Notes: generated by a model from the sequence alone, not told the origin. Positions 1 through 8,838 are shown, counted from the stretch's first letter. The stretch is 64,000 bases of DNA from Gallionella sp. (GCA_023229845.1 JALNYK010000002.1:1-64000); one strand, 5' to 3'. Made by a program: numbers and translations.

Positions 1-124
1 CGAGCACGACTCCAAGGACGAGCACGACTCCAAGGACGAGCACGACTCCAAGGACGAGCACGACTCCAAGGACGAGCACGACTCCAAGGACGAGCACGAC
101 TCCAAGGACGAGCACGACTCCAAG
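1..124 (+). repeat. Tandem 18-bp repeat encoding DEHDSK
   Basis: Six full identical 18-bp units occupy 17-124, preceded by 16 bases of another unit at the window edge. Each unit is a whole number of codons (Asp-Glu-His-Asp-Ser-Lys). The copies are identical at the DNA level, which implies recent expansion or ongoing slippage. The array continues to the left of the window. There are no spacers, so this is not a CRISPR array. Confidence 0.95.
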
Positions 125-478
125 GGCAACAATGGCTATGGTAACGGCGACCAGTCTGCCCCCGGCTCTTCCGACTCGCACAACAATGCTGAAAATGCGA
201 TAGGTGACAGCGACAATGGAAGCAATGACCTGTTCGATCTGGGCGAGCTTTCCAACTCCCTAGAGGGGGCGGGAGGTCAAGCTGCCTGGAACGAGATGAT
301 CGAGGTTGATGTCATGTCCGGCAATACGACTTCCGAATACGGGGGCTGGACATCGGAAATCGAGGCTCCGCAATCTGATAGTGGTCATGGTCATTCGGAT
401 GAACTCAAGGATGCCGACCATCAAAACTCCAACAACCACAGCGACAATCTCGGAAATGACGATAAAATCGAGTGGTAA
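2..478 (+). CDS. C-terminal part of an acidic repeat protein, start outside window
   Basis: The frame is open from the left edge to TAA at 476-478, giving about 158 residues. It begins with tandem DEHDSK repeats, followed by a tail rich in Gly, Asn, Ser and Asp that ends in EW. The real start lies outside the window. There is no recognisable enzymatic motif. The composition (Asp, Glu, His, Ser, Lys, almost no Cys) is that of a disordered or ion-binding surface or secreted protein tail, but location and function cannot be shown. A strong terminator follows directly, so the gene ends its transcription unit. An ATG-led piece at 296 is only the end of this frame. Confidence 0.6.
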   Translation, partial: EHDSKDEHDSKDEHDSKDEHDSKDEHDSKDEHDSKDEHDSKGNNGYGNGDQSAPGSSDSHNNAENAIGDSDNGSNDLFDLGELSNSLEGAGGQAAWNEMIEVDVMSGNTTSEYGGWTSEIEAPQSDSGHGHSDELKDADHQNSNNHSDNLGNDDKIEW

Positions 479-503
479 TTTTTGAACCTGACTAGCTGCA
501 CTA

Positions 504-534
504 ACGGGGTTCCTGTTACAGGAACCCCGTTTTT
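504..534 (+). terminator. Rho-independent terminator
   Basis: A perfect GC-rich inverted repeat (arms 504-516 and 518-530) has a very tight loop and is followed by a T run at 530-534. It lies 25 bp after the stop of the repeat protein and upstream of the gene at 576. Confidence 0.9.
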
Positions 535-575
535 ATCGTCTGGTTTTAGTTAATCAAGTCAAATGAGATAAGTTC

Positions 576-3005
576 ATGGGTATCATTAAAAAAATTATTT
601 ATCGCGAAGATATTCTTGGAAAACCACGGCATCGTTCGCTGTTTTTGGATATGGAAGAGAATATTCATATCCATTATCGCGACCTAAGAATTGAATTAAG
701 CCGTAGCGAGTTCGAGGAAATTGCGAAAATATTTTCGAAGCAATCTCACGAACTACAAACCATCATTGACGAAAAAGACTATCAGGATGGTAAGTTCGCC
801 AATGCCAACCAGGACGATGTGCGCATCTGGACGGAATCTCGTCTTAACCACGACGTCAAATATCATCCGCAAAGATTTTCACTGGAAGAGTGCACCGACG
901 GCTACCACTTGCATTACCGCAACTACAAGCTACTGATAGACCCAGCCGAGTTTCGCCAGATTGCCGGATTGTTCAAACAACTCGATGTGGATAGTCCATA
1001 TGCGGCGAGTTATGAAGAGGTGCGGGGTTTGCTCGAAGCAAACGACATCGATTTCATGCTGGACGTTGGGAATGTACCGAACGAGACGCTGTCCATTGCC
1101 GTCGCTCAGTACCACTATTCGAAAGTGGGCGCGATTCTCAAATGTATCGGCTTTACCCAACAATCCGGCAGCGAATACATCGGCCAACGAATAAAGGTCA
1201 AGATCAAGGCCGACACGCAGCATCAGGTTGCAGATTACAAACGTATCCGTGCCATCAGCAAAACCACCAGACTGGTTGAGTATCTCTCATCCGGTTCCGC
1301 TGGAATCGATTGCAATGAGCTGAACCTGATTAACTGCCAGATAATGGATCTGTATTCCGCGCTCAAAGCCGGACAAAACTTGCACGTCGAGCTCGATCAC
1401 CAACTGTGGCTGTATTCGACAGGCAGCAAGCAGGTGATCTTCCCATACAGCCCTTCTCCCTGCCCTGATCTGGAAGCCGCCGAAGCGATGTATAAGGCAT
1501 GGCGACTACAGCTTGAGCACTTCAAGCTGCATTTCGTCAAACCCGCCAAAGTATCCTTCTCCCATACTGCGCAGGCAGCTTTGCATGAACGAATTGCAGA
1601 GACATTGCGCAAAGAGGTTGCCGCATACACTGCCGTCGAGAAAATCTACCTGATGGGCTCGACAACGCGCGGCGACATGGGCAAATACTTGGTGCCATTC
1701 GTCTACGGCAAGTGGGTGAAGCTGGGTTCCGATGTGGATATTCTGATAGAACTCAGCCCGACCCGCGAAGCTGATATTCCCGGACATTGGCGCCTGGTCA
1801 ACCAACAGCCTGCGAACCATTCCGCCATTTACCATGTCGCCGAGATCCCGCTCGCCGAGGACACGCAGAAATGGGCCGAACAATATCCGAACATCAAGTT
1901 CTCGCACCACATCATCGATGCGTACGTATTCATCCCGTCACGCCAGCGAGAGGAAGAGAAAAACGAATTCCTGCGTAAATTCAACGCCCAGTTGTTCTAT
2001 GACCGTTCCCGTGACGGAACCATCAGCCCCGGAGAAGAGGAAGAGCGAATCGCCTCCAGACTCGCCGAACTGTATGCGATGCCGCAAGCTGCAGTGGAAA
2101 AAATGCATGTGCAAACCGAAAATGCGCTGTACAAGGTATTTACGGGCGAACACGACTACATACTCAAACTCTTCAAGGTCTCCGGGAATTACAGCACGAA
2201 CCGGATCGCCGAACATGTGGCCTATGAAGGGAAGCTGATTACACAGCTAAAGAAACGCGGCATCCAGACTGCGGCAGTGATCAATAGCAACAAAGCTTCC
2301 GAGATCACCGTCGAAGGCCTTCCCGCGATGTTGTTTGAACGGCTATCCGGTGCCGCACAGCAACGCCCGGATTATCCGCTGGACAAGATTTGCACCGCTC
2401 TCGCCGACATACACCTGACTCAGGCCGATAAACCGCTGAAACTGGAAAAAACCTTCATCTTCGACGACATCTGCATGATCTGGTTGCCGGAATTCCATAA
2501 CTACATCAAAGCACCGGAATTGAGTGAGGAGATCATCCAAGCGTTTGCCAAACTGACGCCCGTCTTCGAACCCTATAGTCATGGAGAGATGAGGGGTCAG
2601 TTATCTGCGCGCAGCAAAGAGGTGCACAATCACGGCGACGTCTCACCCAAAAACGTCATTATCGACAATAACGGCAAGGCAAACTTCTTCGACTTCAATA
2701 ACGCGTTCTACGGCTCGCGTCTGGTAGACGTACTGGATGGCGCATTCGAATTCTCGCTGGGAGAACAATACATCCACATGGCGGACTTCGCCCGTTTCGA
2801 TGCCTTCATCGCAAGCTATGCGGAACGGTATCCGCTTACTGCAAAGGAACTCGACGATCTGCCGCAATGGATCGAGTTGGTAGGACTAATCAAGTTCATC
2901 AAGGAAATCCGCGTCTTGCTGCAAAGGCCGGGAAGCAGACTGCGCACCAAGCGCGCATTGTTGATTGCGCAATTCGTCCTGCTGCGCGGCGGAAAGACAC
3001 ATTAA
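576..3005 (+). CDS. Nucleotidyltransferase / APH-like kinase fusion protein
   Basis: An 809-residue protein with three visible parts. The N-terminus has two related stretches (about residues 15-50 and 110-135) sharing an I/L-H-x-H-Y-R pattern and a conserved E-F-x-x-I-A. A nucleotidyltransferase-type site follows: G361-S362 and then D386-V-D388, the pattern of polymerase-beta-fold NTases, although the gap between the two motifs is longer than in minimal family members. The C-terminal part resembles aminoglycoside/choline phosphotransferase kinases: H686-G-D688 with N693, then D706-F. Known families of both folds transfer nucleotides or phosphate to small molecules or proteins, but the substrate here is unknown. 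No signal peptide or membrane segment is visible, so it should be cytoplasmic. Start ATG 576 follows a purine-rich stretch. It has its own transcription unit after the terminator at 504-534. Confidence 0.75.
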   Translation: MGIIKKIIYREDILGKPRHRSLFLDMEENIHIHYRDLRIELSRSEFEEIAKIFSKQSHELQTIIDEKDYQDGKFANANQDDVRIWTESRLNHDVKYHPQRFSLEECTDGYHLHYRNYKLLIDPAEFRQIAGLFKQLDVDSPYAASYEEVRGLLEANDIDFMLDVGNVPNETLSIAVAQYHYSKVGAILKCIGFTQQSGSEYIGQRIKVKIKADTQHQVADYKRIRAISKTTRLVEYLSSGSAGIDCNELNLINCQIMDLYSALKAGQNLHVELDHQLWLYSTGSKQVIFPYSPSPCPDLEAAEAMYKAWRLQLEHFKLHFVKPAKVSFSHTAQAALHERIAETLRKEVAAYTAVEKIYLMGSTTRGDMGKYLVPFVYGKWVKLGSDVDILIELSPTREADIPGHWRLVNQQPANHSAIYHVAEIPLAEDTQKWAEQYPNIKFSHHIIDAYVFIPSRQREEEKNEFLRKFNAQLFYDRSRDGTISPGEEEERIASRLAELYAMPQAAVEKMHVQTENALYKVFTGEHDYILKLFKVSGNYSTNRIAEHVAYEGKLITQLKKRGIQTAAVINSNKASEITVEGLPAMLFERLSGAAQQRPDYPLDKICTALADIHLTQADKPLKLEKTFIFDDICMIWLPEFHNYIKAPELSEEIIQAFAKLTPVFEPYSHGEMRGQLSARSKEVHNHGDVSPKNVIIDNNGKANFFDFNNAFYGSRLVDVLDGAFEFSLGEQYIHMADFARFDAFIASYAERYPLTAKELDDLPQWIELVGLIKFIKEIRVLLQRPGSRLRTKRALLIAQFVLLRGGKTH

Positions 3006-3032
3006 CGCCCTCGCAAATAGTTCACGTCGGTG

Positions 3033-3800
3033 TCAGGCGTGAATGAATAGCCCCATGGTATAGATGGTCGCCACGCCGGCGCCGATCAGCAGCACTTGCT
3101 GCAGGGTGTCATGCAACTGGGTGCGTTTGTGCAGGCCCGGAATCAGGTCGGCGACGGCAACATAGAGCATGCTCGCCGCCGCCAGCGACAGCAGCGCCGG
3201 CACGATCTCCTGCACCGATTGCAACGCAAAATAGGCCAGCACGCCGCCGACCAACGTCGCCAGACTGGATAACAGGTTGACGCGCAACGCCTGCACCTTG
3301 CTATAACCGGAATGCAGCAGGATCAAAAAATCGCCGACTTCCTGCGGGATTTCATGCGCGATAATCGCCAGCGCGGTGACGATGCCCAGATTCACATCGG
3401 TCAGGAACGCCGCCGCGATGATGATGCCGTCGACGAAGTTATGGAAAGAATCGCCGACCATAATCATGGTGCCGCTACGCCCGTGCACATGCACCGCATC
3501 CGGCTCGTGTGCCTCGCAATGAGTGTGGTGACAGTGACGCCACAGCAGCACTTTCTCCAGCGTGAAAAACACCAAGATGCCAATCAGCACCGTGCCGCTC
3601 ACCTTCGCCATATCTCCGCTCAGCTCCACCGCCTCCGGCAGGATGTTGAGAAACACCGCGCCAAGCAACGCACCGATGGCATAGCTGACCAGCGCATTGA
3701 TCCACTTCATGCTTGCATTCAGAGCGAACAATGCGGCGCCGAGTACACTCAATGCGCCGCCGAAGATACTGGCCGCAATGATCCATAGCAGAACAGACAT
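3033..3800 (-). CDS. ZIP family metal transporter
   Basis: A 255-residue hydrophobic protein with about eight predicted membrane segments. A histidine-rich cytoplasmic-type loop at about residues 88-105 (RHCHHTH followed by HVHG) is typical of ZIP (zinc/iron-regulated) transporters. The amphipathic helices carry the family patterns SFHNFVDG and AHEIPQEVGD, whose His and Glu residues form the metal site. The expected role is uptake of zinc or another divalent metal across the inner membrane. The exact metal cannot be read from sequence. The gene converges on the NTase-kinase gene (stop-to-stop gap 27 bp). No metal-responsive operator was recognised upstream. Confidence 0.88.
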   Translation of the reverse strand: MSVLLWIIAASIFGGALSVLGAALFALNASMKWINALVSYAIGALLGAVFLNILPEAVELSGDMAKVSGTVLIGILVFFTLEKVLLWRHCHHTHCEAHEPDAVHVHGRSGTMIMVGDSFHNFVDGIIIAAAFLTDVNLGIVTALAIIAHEIPQEVGDFLILLHSGYSKVQALRVNLLSSLATLVGGVLAYFALQSVQEIVPALLSLAAASMLYVAVADLIPGLHKRTQLHDTLQQVLLIGAGVATIYTMGLFIHA

Positions 3801-3876
3801 GGGATTTTTCCGAAAAGGTCGAGGGCGCGGATTATAGCCGGTTGACGCGCCAATCGCCGAACTTGGGCAATGCTCC

Positions 3877-4611
3877 CTACTCCAGCCAGATGAAGCTACC
3901 CATGCGCCCGGTCACGCCGTCGCGCCGGTAGGAAAAGAATTGCTCGCGTTCGCGATAGGTGCAGCGGTCTCCGCCGTAGATACGCGTTATACCGAGCGCA
4001 TTGAGCCGCAATCTGGCCAGCGCATAGATGTCGGCGAACCATTTTCCGGGTGTACCCGGAACGAATGCTGCCGCCGCCTGTGGGTCGGCGGCGACGAAGG
4101 CCGCGCGCACCTCGTCGCCGACCTCGAAGGCATCCGGCCCGATCGCCGGGCCTAGCCAAGCCATCAGCATATGCGGCTCGACGCCCATTTCCCGCACGGT
4201 GGCCTCGACCACCCCGGCCGCCAAGCCTTTCCAACCGGCGTGCGCAGCGCCGACCGCCGTGCCCTGCTCGTCGCATAACAGCACCGGCAGACAATCGGCG
4301 GTCATCACCACGCAGACCGATGTGCGATGACGTGCAATGCAGGCATCTGCCTGAACCCGGCAGCCTGCCATATCCGCATTCGCAACCGCCGTACCATGCA
4401 CCTGTTCCAGCCACACCGGTTCGCTGGGCAACAAGGTGTTAAGCAGCATGCGGTTACGCGCCACCGCCAGCGGCACGTCGCCGACATGGCTGCCGAGGTT
4501 CAGGAAATCGTAAGGTGCAGCGCTCACACCGCCACGACGCGTGGTCTGCAGCGTCTTGACGTTCGCGGGCGCGGGCCAGTCCGGAACGATGCAATGCTCA
4601 CGCAGACTCAT
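3877..4611 (-). CDS. pgeF: Peptidoglycan editing factor / purine nucleoside phosphorylase-like (YfiH family)
   Basis: 244 residues, the normal length for the family once called polyphenol oxidase or multicopper laccase-like. Metal-site and family motifs are present: LEQVHG, TADCLPVL, AHAGWKG and a C-terminal D-R-C-T followed by FFSYRRDG. Members are reported to correct peptidoglycan precursors and to have purine nucleosidase activity. The start overlaps the end of rluD by 14 bp on the same strand, the same rluD-yfiH pairing seen in E. coli, so the two are probably co-translated. Confidence 0.9.
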   Translation of the reverse strand: MSLREHCIVPDWPAPANVKTLQTTRRGGVSAAPYDFLNLGSHVGDVPLAVARNRMLLNTLLPSEPVWLEQVHGTAVANADMAGCRVQADACIARHRTSVCVVMTADCLPVLLCDEQGTAVGAAHAGWKGLAAGVVEATVREMGVEPHMLMAWLGPAIGPDAFEVGDEVRAAFVAADPQAAAAFVPGTPGKWFADIYALARLRLNALGITRIYGGDRCTYREREQFFSYRRDGVTGRMGSFIWLE

Positions 4612-5587
4612 GGCGGCTGGCCTCGCGTATCTGTCTCAGCAGCTGCAGCATATCCTCCGGCAGCGGCGCATGCCATTCCATCGTCTCGCCGGTCACCGGG
4701 TGCTCCAGCGCCAAGCGGGTCGCATGCAGCGCCTGACGCGGGAAGCCGTGCAGCAGTTCACGCAGCGCCGCCGGGCATTTCGGCGGTCCCTTCATATACA
4801 CGCTGTCGCCGACCAACGGATGACCAATGGAAGACAGATGCACACGGATCTGGTGGGTGCGCCCGGTCTCCAAGCGGCAACGCAGCAAGGTGCAGCCGGG
4901 AAATTTTTCCTCAACCTGGTAATGCGTGACCGCCGGCTTGCCGCCCTCCACCACCGCCATCTTGACGCGCTGGGTCGGATGGCGGCCGATGGGCTCGTCC
5001 ACGTAACCGCCGTGCCGCAGTTCGCCCCATGCCAGCGCGAGGTATTCGCGCTTCACAGTGCGCGCCTGCAGCTGGCGCACCAGCGCGGTCTGCGCCGTCA
5101 GCGTCTTGGCCACGACCAACAAGCCGCTGGTATCCTTGTCCAGCCGGTGCACGATGCCGGCGCGCGGCACGCCTTCCAGCTGCGGCGCATGGTGCAGCAG
5201 CGCGTTGAGCAGCGTGCCCTCCCAGTTGCCGCTGCCCGGATGCACCACCAGCCCTACCGGCTTGTTGATCACCAGCAACGCATCGTCTTCGTACACAATG
5301 TCGAGCGCGATGTCCTCGGCGGCATAGGGCTGTTCGGCGGGATGCGATTGCGGCGACACCGCGATGGCCTCGCCGCCCCACACCTTGTGCTTTGCCGCAA
5401 CGATCGTCCCATCCAGAGTCGCCTGCCCCGCCGCGATCCATTCCTGCAGGCGGCTGCGCGAATATTCGGGCAGCAACCGCGTCAGCGCCTGATCGAAACG
5501 CATGCCGGCGCAGTCGTCCGGCACGACGAAATGGAGCGCGGGAGTGTTTAAGTTATAATCGTGCAAATTTTTTTCGGATTCAGTCAT
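4598..5587 (-). CDS. rluD: 23S rRNA pseudouridine synthase D
   Basis: 329 residues, matching the length of E. coli RluD. It has an N-terminal S4 RNA-binding domain (about 27-85) and then the RluA-type catalytic domain with HRLDKDTSG, where Asp150 is the expected nucleophile. The conserved RTHQIRVH motif follows. It isomerises uridines in helix 69 of 23S rRNA. The start chosen gives the expected length. Its ATG shares bases with the ATG of bamD on the opposite strand (CATG at 5585-5588), so the two divergent genes have no intergenic space. Internal Met29 would remove the start of the S4 domain and is less likely. Confidence 0.95.
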   Translation of the reverse strand: MTESEKNLHDYNLNTPALHFVVPDDCAGMRFDQALTRLLPEYSRSRLQEWIAAGQATLDGTIVAAKHKVWGGEAIAVSPQSHPAEQPYAAEDIALDIVYEDDALLVINKPVGLVVHPGSGNWEGTLLNALLHHAPQLEGVPRAGIVHRLDKDTSGLLVVAKTLTAQTALVRQLQARTVKREYLALAWGELRHGGYVDEPIGRHPTQRVKMAVVEGGKPAVTHYQVEEKFPGCTLLRCRLETGRTHQIRVHLSSIGHPLVGDSVYMKGPPKCPAALRELLHGFPRQALHATRLALEHPVTGETMEWHAPLPEDMLQLLRQIREASRHESA

Positions 5588-6383
5588 GCGCCATAGTTTA
5601 GCCGTAATCCTGCTGTTGACGTTAACTGCCTGCAGTTTGCTCGAACCGTTGCCGGATGGAACGAACCAGCCGACGCTGCTGTCAGCCGCAGAACTCTACG
5701 ATCAAGCCAAAACCGAGCTGAACGACGGCAACTACAGCACCGCAGTCACGTTGTACGAAAAACTGCAGTCGCGCTATCCCTACGGACGCTACGCGCAGCA
5801 GGCGCTGCTGGAAGCCGCCTATGCCAACTACCGCCAAGGCGAATCGGCAGCCGCCATTTCCGCCGCCGATCGCTTCATCAAGCAATACCCCAATCATCCT
5901 CATATCGACTACGCCTATTACGTCAAGGGACTTGCCAATTTCGGCGGCGAAATCAGCCTGCTGAAATCGCTGGGCGGGCAGGACCCCACGGAGCGAGACC
6001 CCAAGGCAGCGCAGGATGCGTTCGCTGCGTTCAAGGATCTGGTGACTCGCTTCCCGAACAGCAAATACACGCCCGATTCTAGGCTACGCATGCAATATCT
6101 GGTGAATGCGCTGGCCAAATATGAAGTGCATGTCGCAAGCTATTACTTACGCCGCGGTGCGCATATTGCCGCCGTCAACCGCGCACAGGGCGTACTAACG
6201 CAATATCCCAACAGCCCATCGACGCGCGATGCGCTGGAGGTCATGGTGCAAGGCTACGACGCGATGGGCATGACCGATTTGCGCGACGACGCCAAACGCG
6301 TGCTAACGAAGAACACCTCGGCAGCTGAAGCCGTATCCGGCGAGCCCATAACGGGGAAATCCTGGTGGCAATTCTGGAAATAA
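5586..6383 (+). CDS. bamD: Outer membrane assembly lipoprotein BamD
   Basis: 265 residues with a lipoprotein signal peptide ending in the lipobox LTAC (Cys16). The mature part is made of tetratricopeptide-like repeats, including the conserved YPYGRYA(Q)QALLE-type stretch. BamD is the essential lipoprotein of the BAM complex that folds outer-membrane beta-barrels. It starts back-to-back with rluD with shared start bases. The last 19 bp overlap the next gene, so the Nudix gene is probably translationally coupled. Confidence 0.95.
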   Translation: MRHSLAVILLLTLTACSLLEPLPDGTNQPTLLSAAELYDQAKTELNDGNYSTAVTLYEKLQSRYPYGRYAQQALLEAAYANYRQGESAAAISAADRFIKQYPNHPHIDYAYYVKGLANFGGEISLLKSLGGQDPTERDPKAAQDAFAAFKDLVTRFPNSKYTPDSRLRMQYLVNALAKYEVHVASYYLRRGAHIAAVNRAQGVLTQYPNSPSTRDALEVMVQGYDAMGMTDLRDDAKRVLTKNTSAAEAVSGEPITGKSWWQFWK

Positions 6384-6925
6384 ATTATTGCCCCTCCTGC
6401 GGCTCCGCGGTCGAACTGCGCTGCCCGGACGACGACAATCGTCCGCGCCACATATGCACCGCCTGCGGAACTATCCACTACCAGAATCCCAACATGGTGA
6501 TCGGCGCAATCCCGGAGTGGGAAGACAAAATCCTGCTGTGCCGCCGCGCGATAGAGCCGCGTCACGGACTGTGGACACTGCCCGGCGGCTTCATGGAGAA
6601 CGGCGAGTCCACCACCGAGGCGGCGATCCGGGAAACTCTGGAAGAAGCCAACGCGCGCATCGAAATCGGCGACCTGTATTCGATGTACAGCCTGCCTTAC
6701 ATCAATCAGGTACACCTGCTGTTCCGCGCCCGGTTGCTCGATCTGGACTTCGGGCCGGGACCGGAAAGCCTGGAAGTCAGGCTGTTCGCCGAAAACGAAA
6801 TCCCTTGGGACGAGATCGCGTTCCGCCCGATCAAGTACAGTCTCGAACACTATTTCACCGATCGTCTCAAAAATCATTTCAGCTTCCACATCGGCACGCT
6901 GGAGCGCCCCCCACTCCCTAATTGA
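6365..6925 (+). CDS. Nudix hydrolase with N-terminal zinc ribbon
   Basis: 186 residues from a GTG start inside the end of bamD, preceded by a GGGGAAA stretch. The N-terminus has a zinc ribbon with CxxC pairs at Cys9/Cys12 and Cys31/Cys34. The Nudix box runs over about residues 75-97: Gly75, Glu81, Arg89-Glu90, Glu93-Glu94. Asn96 replaces the usual Gly. Nudix enzymes cleave nucleoside diphosphates linked to another moiety; zinc-ribbon members often act on ADP-ribose or NADH-like substrates, but the substrate here is not determined. It overlaps bamD by 19 bp, so they form a probable operon. Confidence 0.9.
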   Translation: MAILEINYCPSCGSAVELRCPDDDNRPRHICTACGTIHYQNPNMVIGAIPEWEDKILLCRRAIEPRHGLWTLPGGFMENGESTTEAAIRETLEEANARIEIGDLYSMYSLPYINQVHLLFRARLLDLDFGPGPESLEVRLFAENEIPWDEIAFRPIKYSLEHYFTDRLKNHFSFHIGTLERPPLPN

Positions 6926-6941
6926 CGCAAGCCAAGCAACT

Positions 6942-6970
6942 TTGCCGAAACTTTCCCGGCCCGATATAAT
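6942..6970 (+). promoter_or_regulatory. Sigma-70 promoter of mlaA
   Basis: TTGCCG (6942-6947), a 17-bp spacer and a perfect TATAAT (6965-6970) lie 31 bp before ATG 7002. The -35 overlaps a possible upstream TTG start at 6942, which argues that translation begins at 7002. Confidence 0.75.
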
Positions 6971-7001
6971 CAATATAACAACTATTGCGTTAAAAAGAAC
7001 A

Positions 7002-7892
7002 ATGAAAACCTCCCGACTCTTCATGGCACTCGCCGCCATCGCGCTGACCAGCGGCTGTGCTGCCCCGCGCGCAAGCACGGCTTCCGATCCGCTGGAGTCG
7101 TTCAATCGCGGCATGTACCAGTTCAACGACGCCGTGGACAAGGCCATCGCCAAACCCGTCGCACAGGGCTACGACGCCGTGATGCCAGTTCCCGGCAAAA
7201 TCATGGTGAGCAACTTTTTCTCCAATCTGGACGATGTCATCGTCACCGCCAACGACCTGCTGCAACTGAAATTCGCCCAGGCCGCCTCCGATGGCTCGCG
7301 CTTCCTATTCAACAGCACATTCGGCGTATTCGGCCTGCTCGATGTCACTTCCCGACTGGAAAAACACGATGAAGATTTCGGCCAGACACTGGGCTACTGG
7401 GGCGTAGGCAGCGGCCCGTACGTCGTGCTGCCGCTGCTCGGTCCGAGCACGTTGCGCGACGGCGCCGGACTCTATGTGGACAGCCGCCCGAGCAAGCTGC
7501 GCCGCGTCGACCACACACGCACCCGCAACCAGCTATACATCACCAAGGCCATCAGCAACCGCGCCGAACTGCTGGAACAGGAGAACGTGCTCGACGAGGC
7601 GGTGATCGACCGCTATGCCTTCATCCGCGACGCCTACCTGCTACGTCGCCAGAGTCTGGTGCACGACGGTAACCCGCCGCGCCAGAAGTACGATGAATAC
7701 GACGACGAAGAGGAGGTTCAACAGGAGCCAAAACCGGTTCCCATCCCCACGCTCCCGACCTCGAAGCTGGAGCAGGCGCCATCCGTCAAGTCTGCGGCCA
7801 TCGAAGCGAAGCCTCTGCCCACTGTCGAGCCTCAGGCCGGCGTCGACGGACCTCGCCGCAACATCCTCAAGGTGTGGGTGGCCCAGCGTTAA
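7002..7892 (+). CDS. mlaA: MlaA/VacJ phospholipid-asymmetry lipoprotein
   Basis: 296 residues from ATG 7002. A lipoprotein signal peptide ends at the lipobox TSGC, followed by the family core DPLESFNRGMYQFND and the later NSTFGVFGLLDV and GVGSGPYVVLP(L)LGPST blocks. MlaA sits in the outer membrane with porins and removes mislocalised phospholipids from the outer leaflet for retrograde transport. The C-terminus beyond the core has an acidic run (about 230-240) and a Pro/Lys-rich tail. None of the other mla genes is nearby. An upstream in-frame TTG at 6942 is rejected because it lies in the -35 box and would bury the signal peptide. Confidence 0.92.
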   Translation: MKTSRLFMALAAIALTSGCAAPRASTASDPLESFNRGMYQFNDAVDKAIAKPVAQGYDAVMPVPGKIMVSNFFSNLDDVIVTANDLLQLKFAQAASDGSRFLFNSTFGVFGLLDVTSRLEKHDEDFGQTLGYWGVGSGPYVVLPLLGPSTLRDGAGLYVDSRPSKLRRVDHTRTRNQLYITKAISNRAELLEQENVLDEAVIDRYAFIRDAYLLRRQSLVHDGNPPRQKYDEYDDEEEVQQEPKPVPIPTLPTSKLEQAPSVKSAAIEAKPLPTVEPQAGVDGPRRNILKVWVAQR

Positions 7893-7906
7893 TCTGTCCC
7901 GCTTCC

Positions 7907-7941
7907 AACGAAAAAGGCCCGCAATGCGGGCCTTTTTCGTT
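7907..7941. terminator. Bidirectional terminator between mlaA and htpX
   Basis: A 16-bp perfect stem (7907-7922 and 7926-7941) around a 3-nt loop. It has A-rich and T-rich outer ends, so it can terminate in both directions. It lies between the convergent stops of mlaA and htpX. Confidence 0.92.
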
Positions 7942-7956
7942 AGTACAACCTTGCGA

Positions 7957-8838
7957 TCAACGTCCCGAACGCAACGCCTCGATGCGCTCGTCCAGCGGCG
8001 GATGGGTCATAAACAGCTTCGCGAAACCCTTGCCGCCGGAGATGCCGAACGCGGCCATCTGTTCCGGCAGGGTCGCCTGTTCGTGATTCACCTTCAGGCG
8101 CTCCAGCGCGGCAATCATCTTCTCGCGCCCGGCCAGGTTCGCACCACCGGCATCGGCGCGGAACTCGCGCTGGCGCGAGAACCACATCACGATCGTGCTG
8201 GCCAGCACGCCCAGCACCAGTTGCGCGGCGATCTCGGCGACGAACATGCCGATGCCGGGGCCGTCACGCCCATCGTTCTTCAGCAGCACGCGGTCGACGA
8301 AGTAGCCAAACAGCTTGGACAGGAAAATCACGAAGGTGTTGACCACGCCCTGGATCAGCGCCAGCGTCACCATGTCGCCGTTGGCGACGTGGCTGATTTC
8401 ATGCGCCAGCACCGCCTCGACCTCGTCGCGGCCCATGTTGTGCAGCAACCCGGTGCTCACCGCGACCAGCGCGGCATTGCGGTTCCAGCCTGTGGCGAAG
8501 GCGTTCACGTCGGGCGCGTCGTAGATCGCCACTTCCGGCATGCCGATGCCGGCGGCATCGGCCTGGCGGCGCACCGTCTCGACCAGCCAGCGCTCGGTCG
8601 GATCGGAAGGAGTCTCGATCACCTGCGCCCCAACCATGCGCTTGGCTGACCACTTGGACATCAGCAGCGAGATGATCGAACCGGCAAAGCCGATCACCGC
8701 GGACATCACCAGCAACGCGCCGAAGTCGATCCCGCCGGTCTCGGTCACCCAGCGATCCACACCGAGCAGACGCAAGGTGACGCTGATGACGGCGACTACC
8801 GCCAGGTTGGTCAGAACAAACAGAAAAATCCGCTTCAT
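7957..8838 (-). CDS. htpX: Membrane zinc metalloprotease HtpX
   Basis: 293 residues, the same length as E. coli HtpX. Two N-terminal membrane helices (about 4-24 and 37-60) are followed by the M48 zinc site H146-E-I-S-H150, and two more hydrophobic segments lie near 157-215. It degrades misfolded inner-membrane proteins together with FtsH. The start at 8838 is preceded by a strong GGAGGGAG ribosome-binding site. The 36 extra residues of a longer open frame upstream do not resemble the family. Confidence 0.95.
   Translation of the reverse strand: MKRIFLFVLTNLAVVAVISVTLRLLGVDRWVTETGGIDFGALLVMSAVIGFAGSIISLLMSKWSAKRMVGAQVIETPSDPTERWLVETVRRQADAAGIGMPEVAIYDAPDVNAFATGWNRNAALVAVSTGLLHNMGRDEVEAVLAHEISHVANGDMVTLALIQGVVNTFVIFLSKLFGYFVDRVLLKNDGRDGPGIGMFVAEIAAQLVLGVLASTIVMWFSRQREFRADAGGANLAGREKMIAALERLKVNHEQATLPEQMAAFGISGGKGFAKLFMTHPPLDERIEALRSGR

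Noticed and set aside
1..124. CRISPR array
   Set aside because: The repeats are back-to-back with no spacers and are in frame with a protein.
6942..7001. Upstream TTG start for mlaA
   Set aside because: It lies within the -35 box of a good promoter and would place 20 residues ahead of a clear lipoprotein signal peptide.
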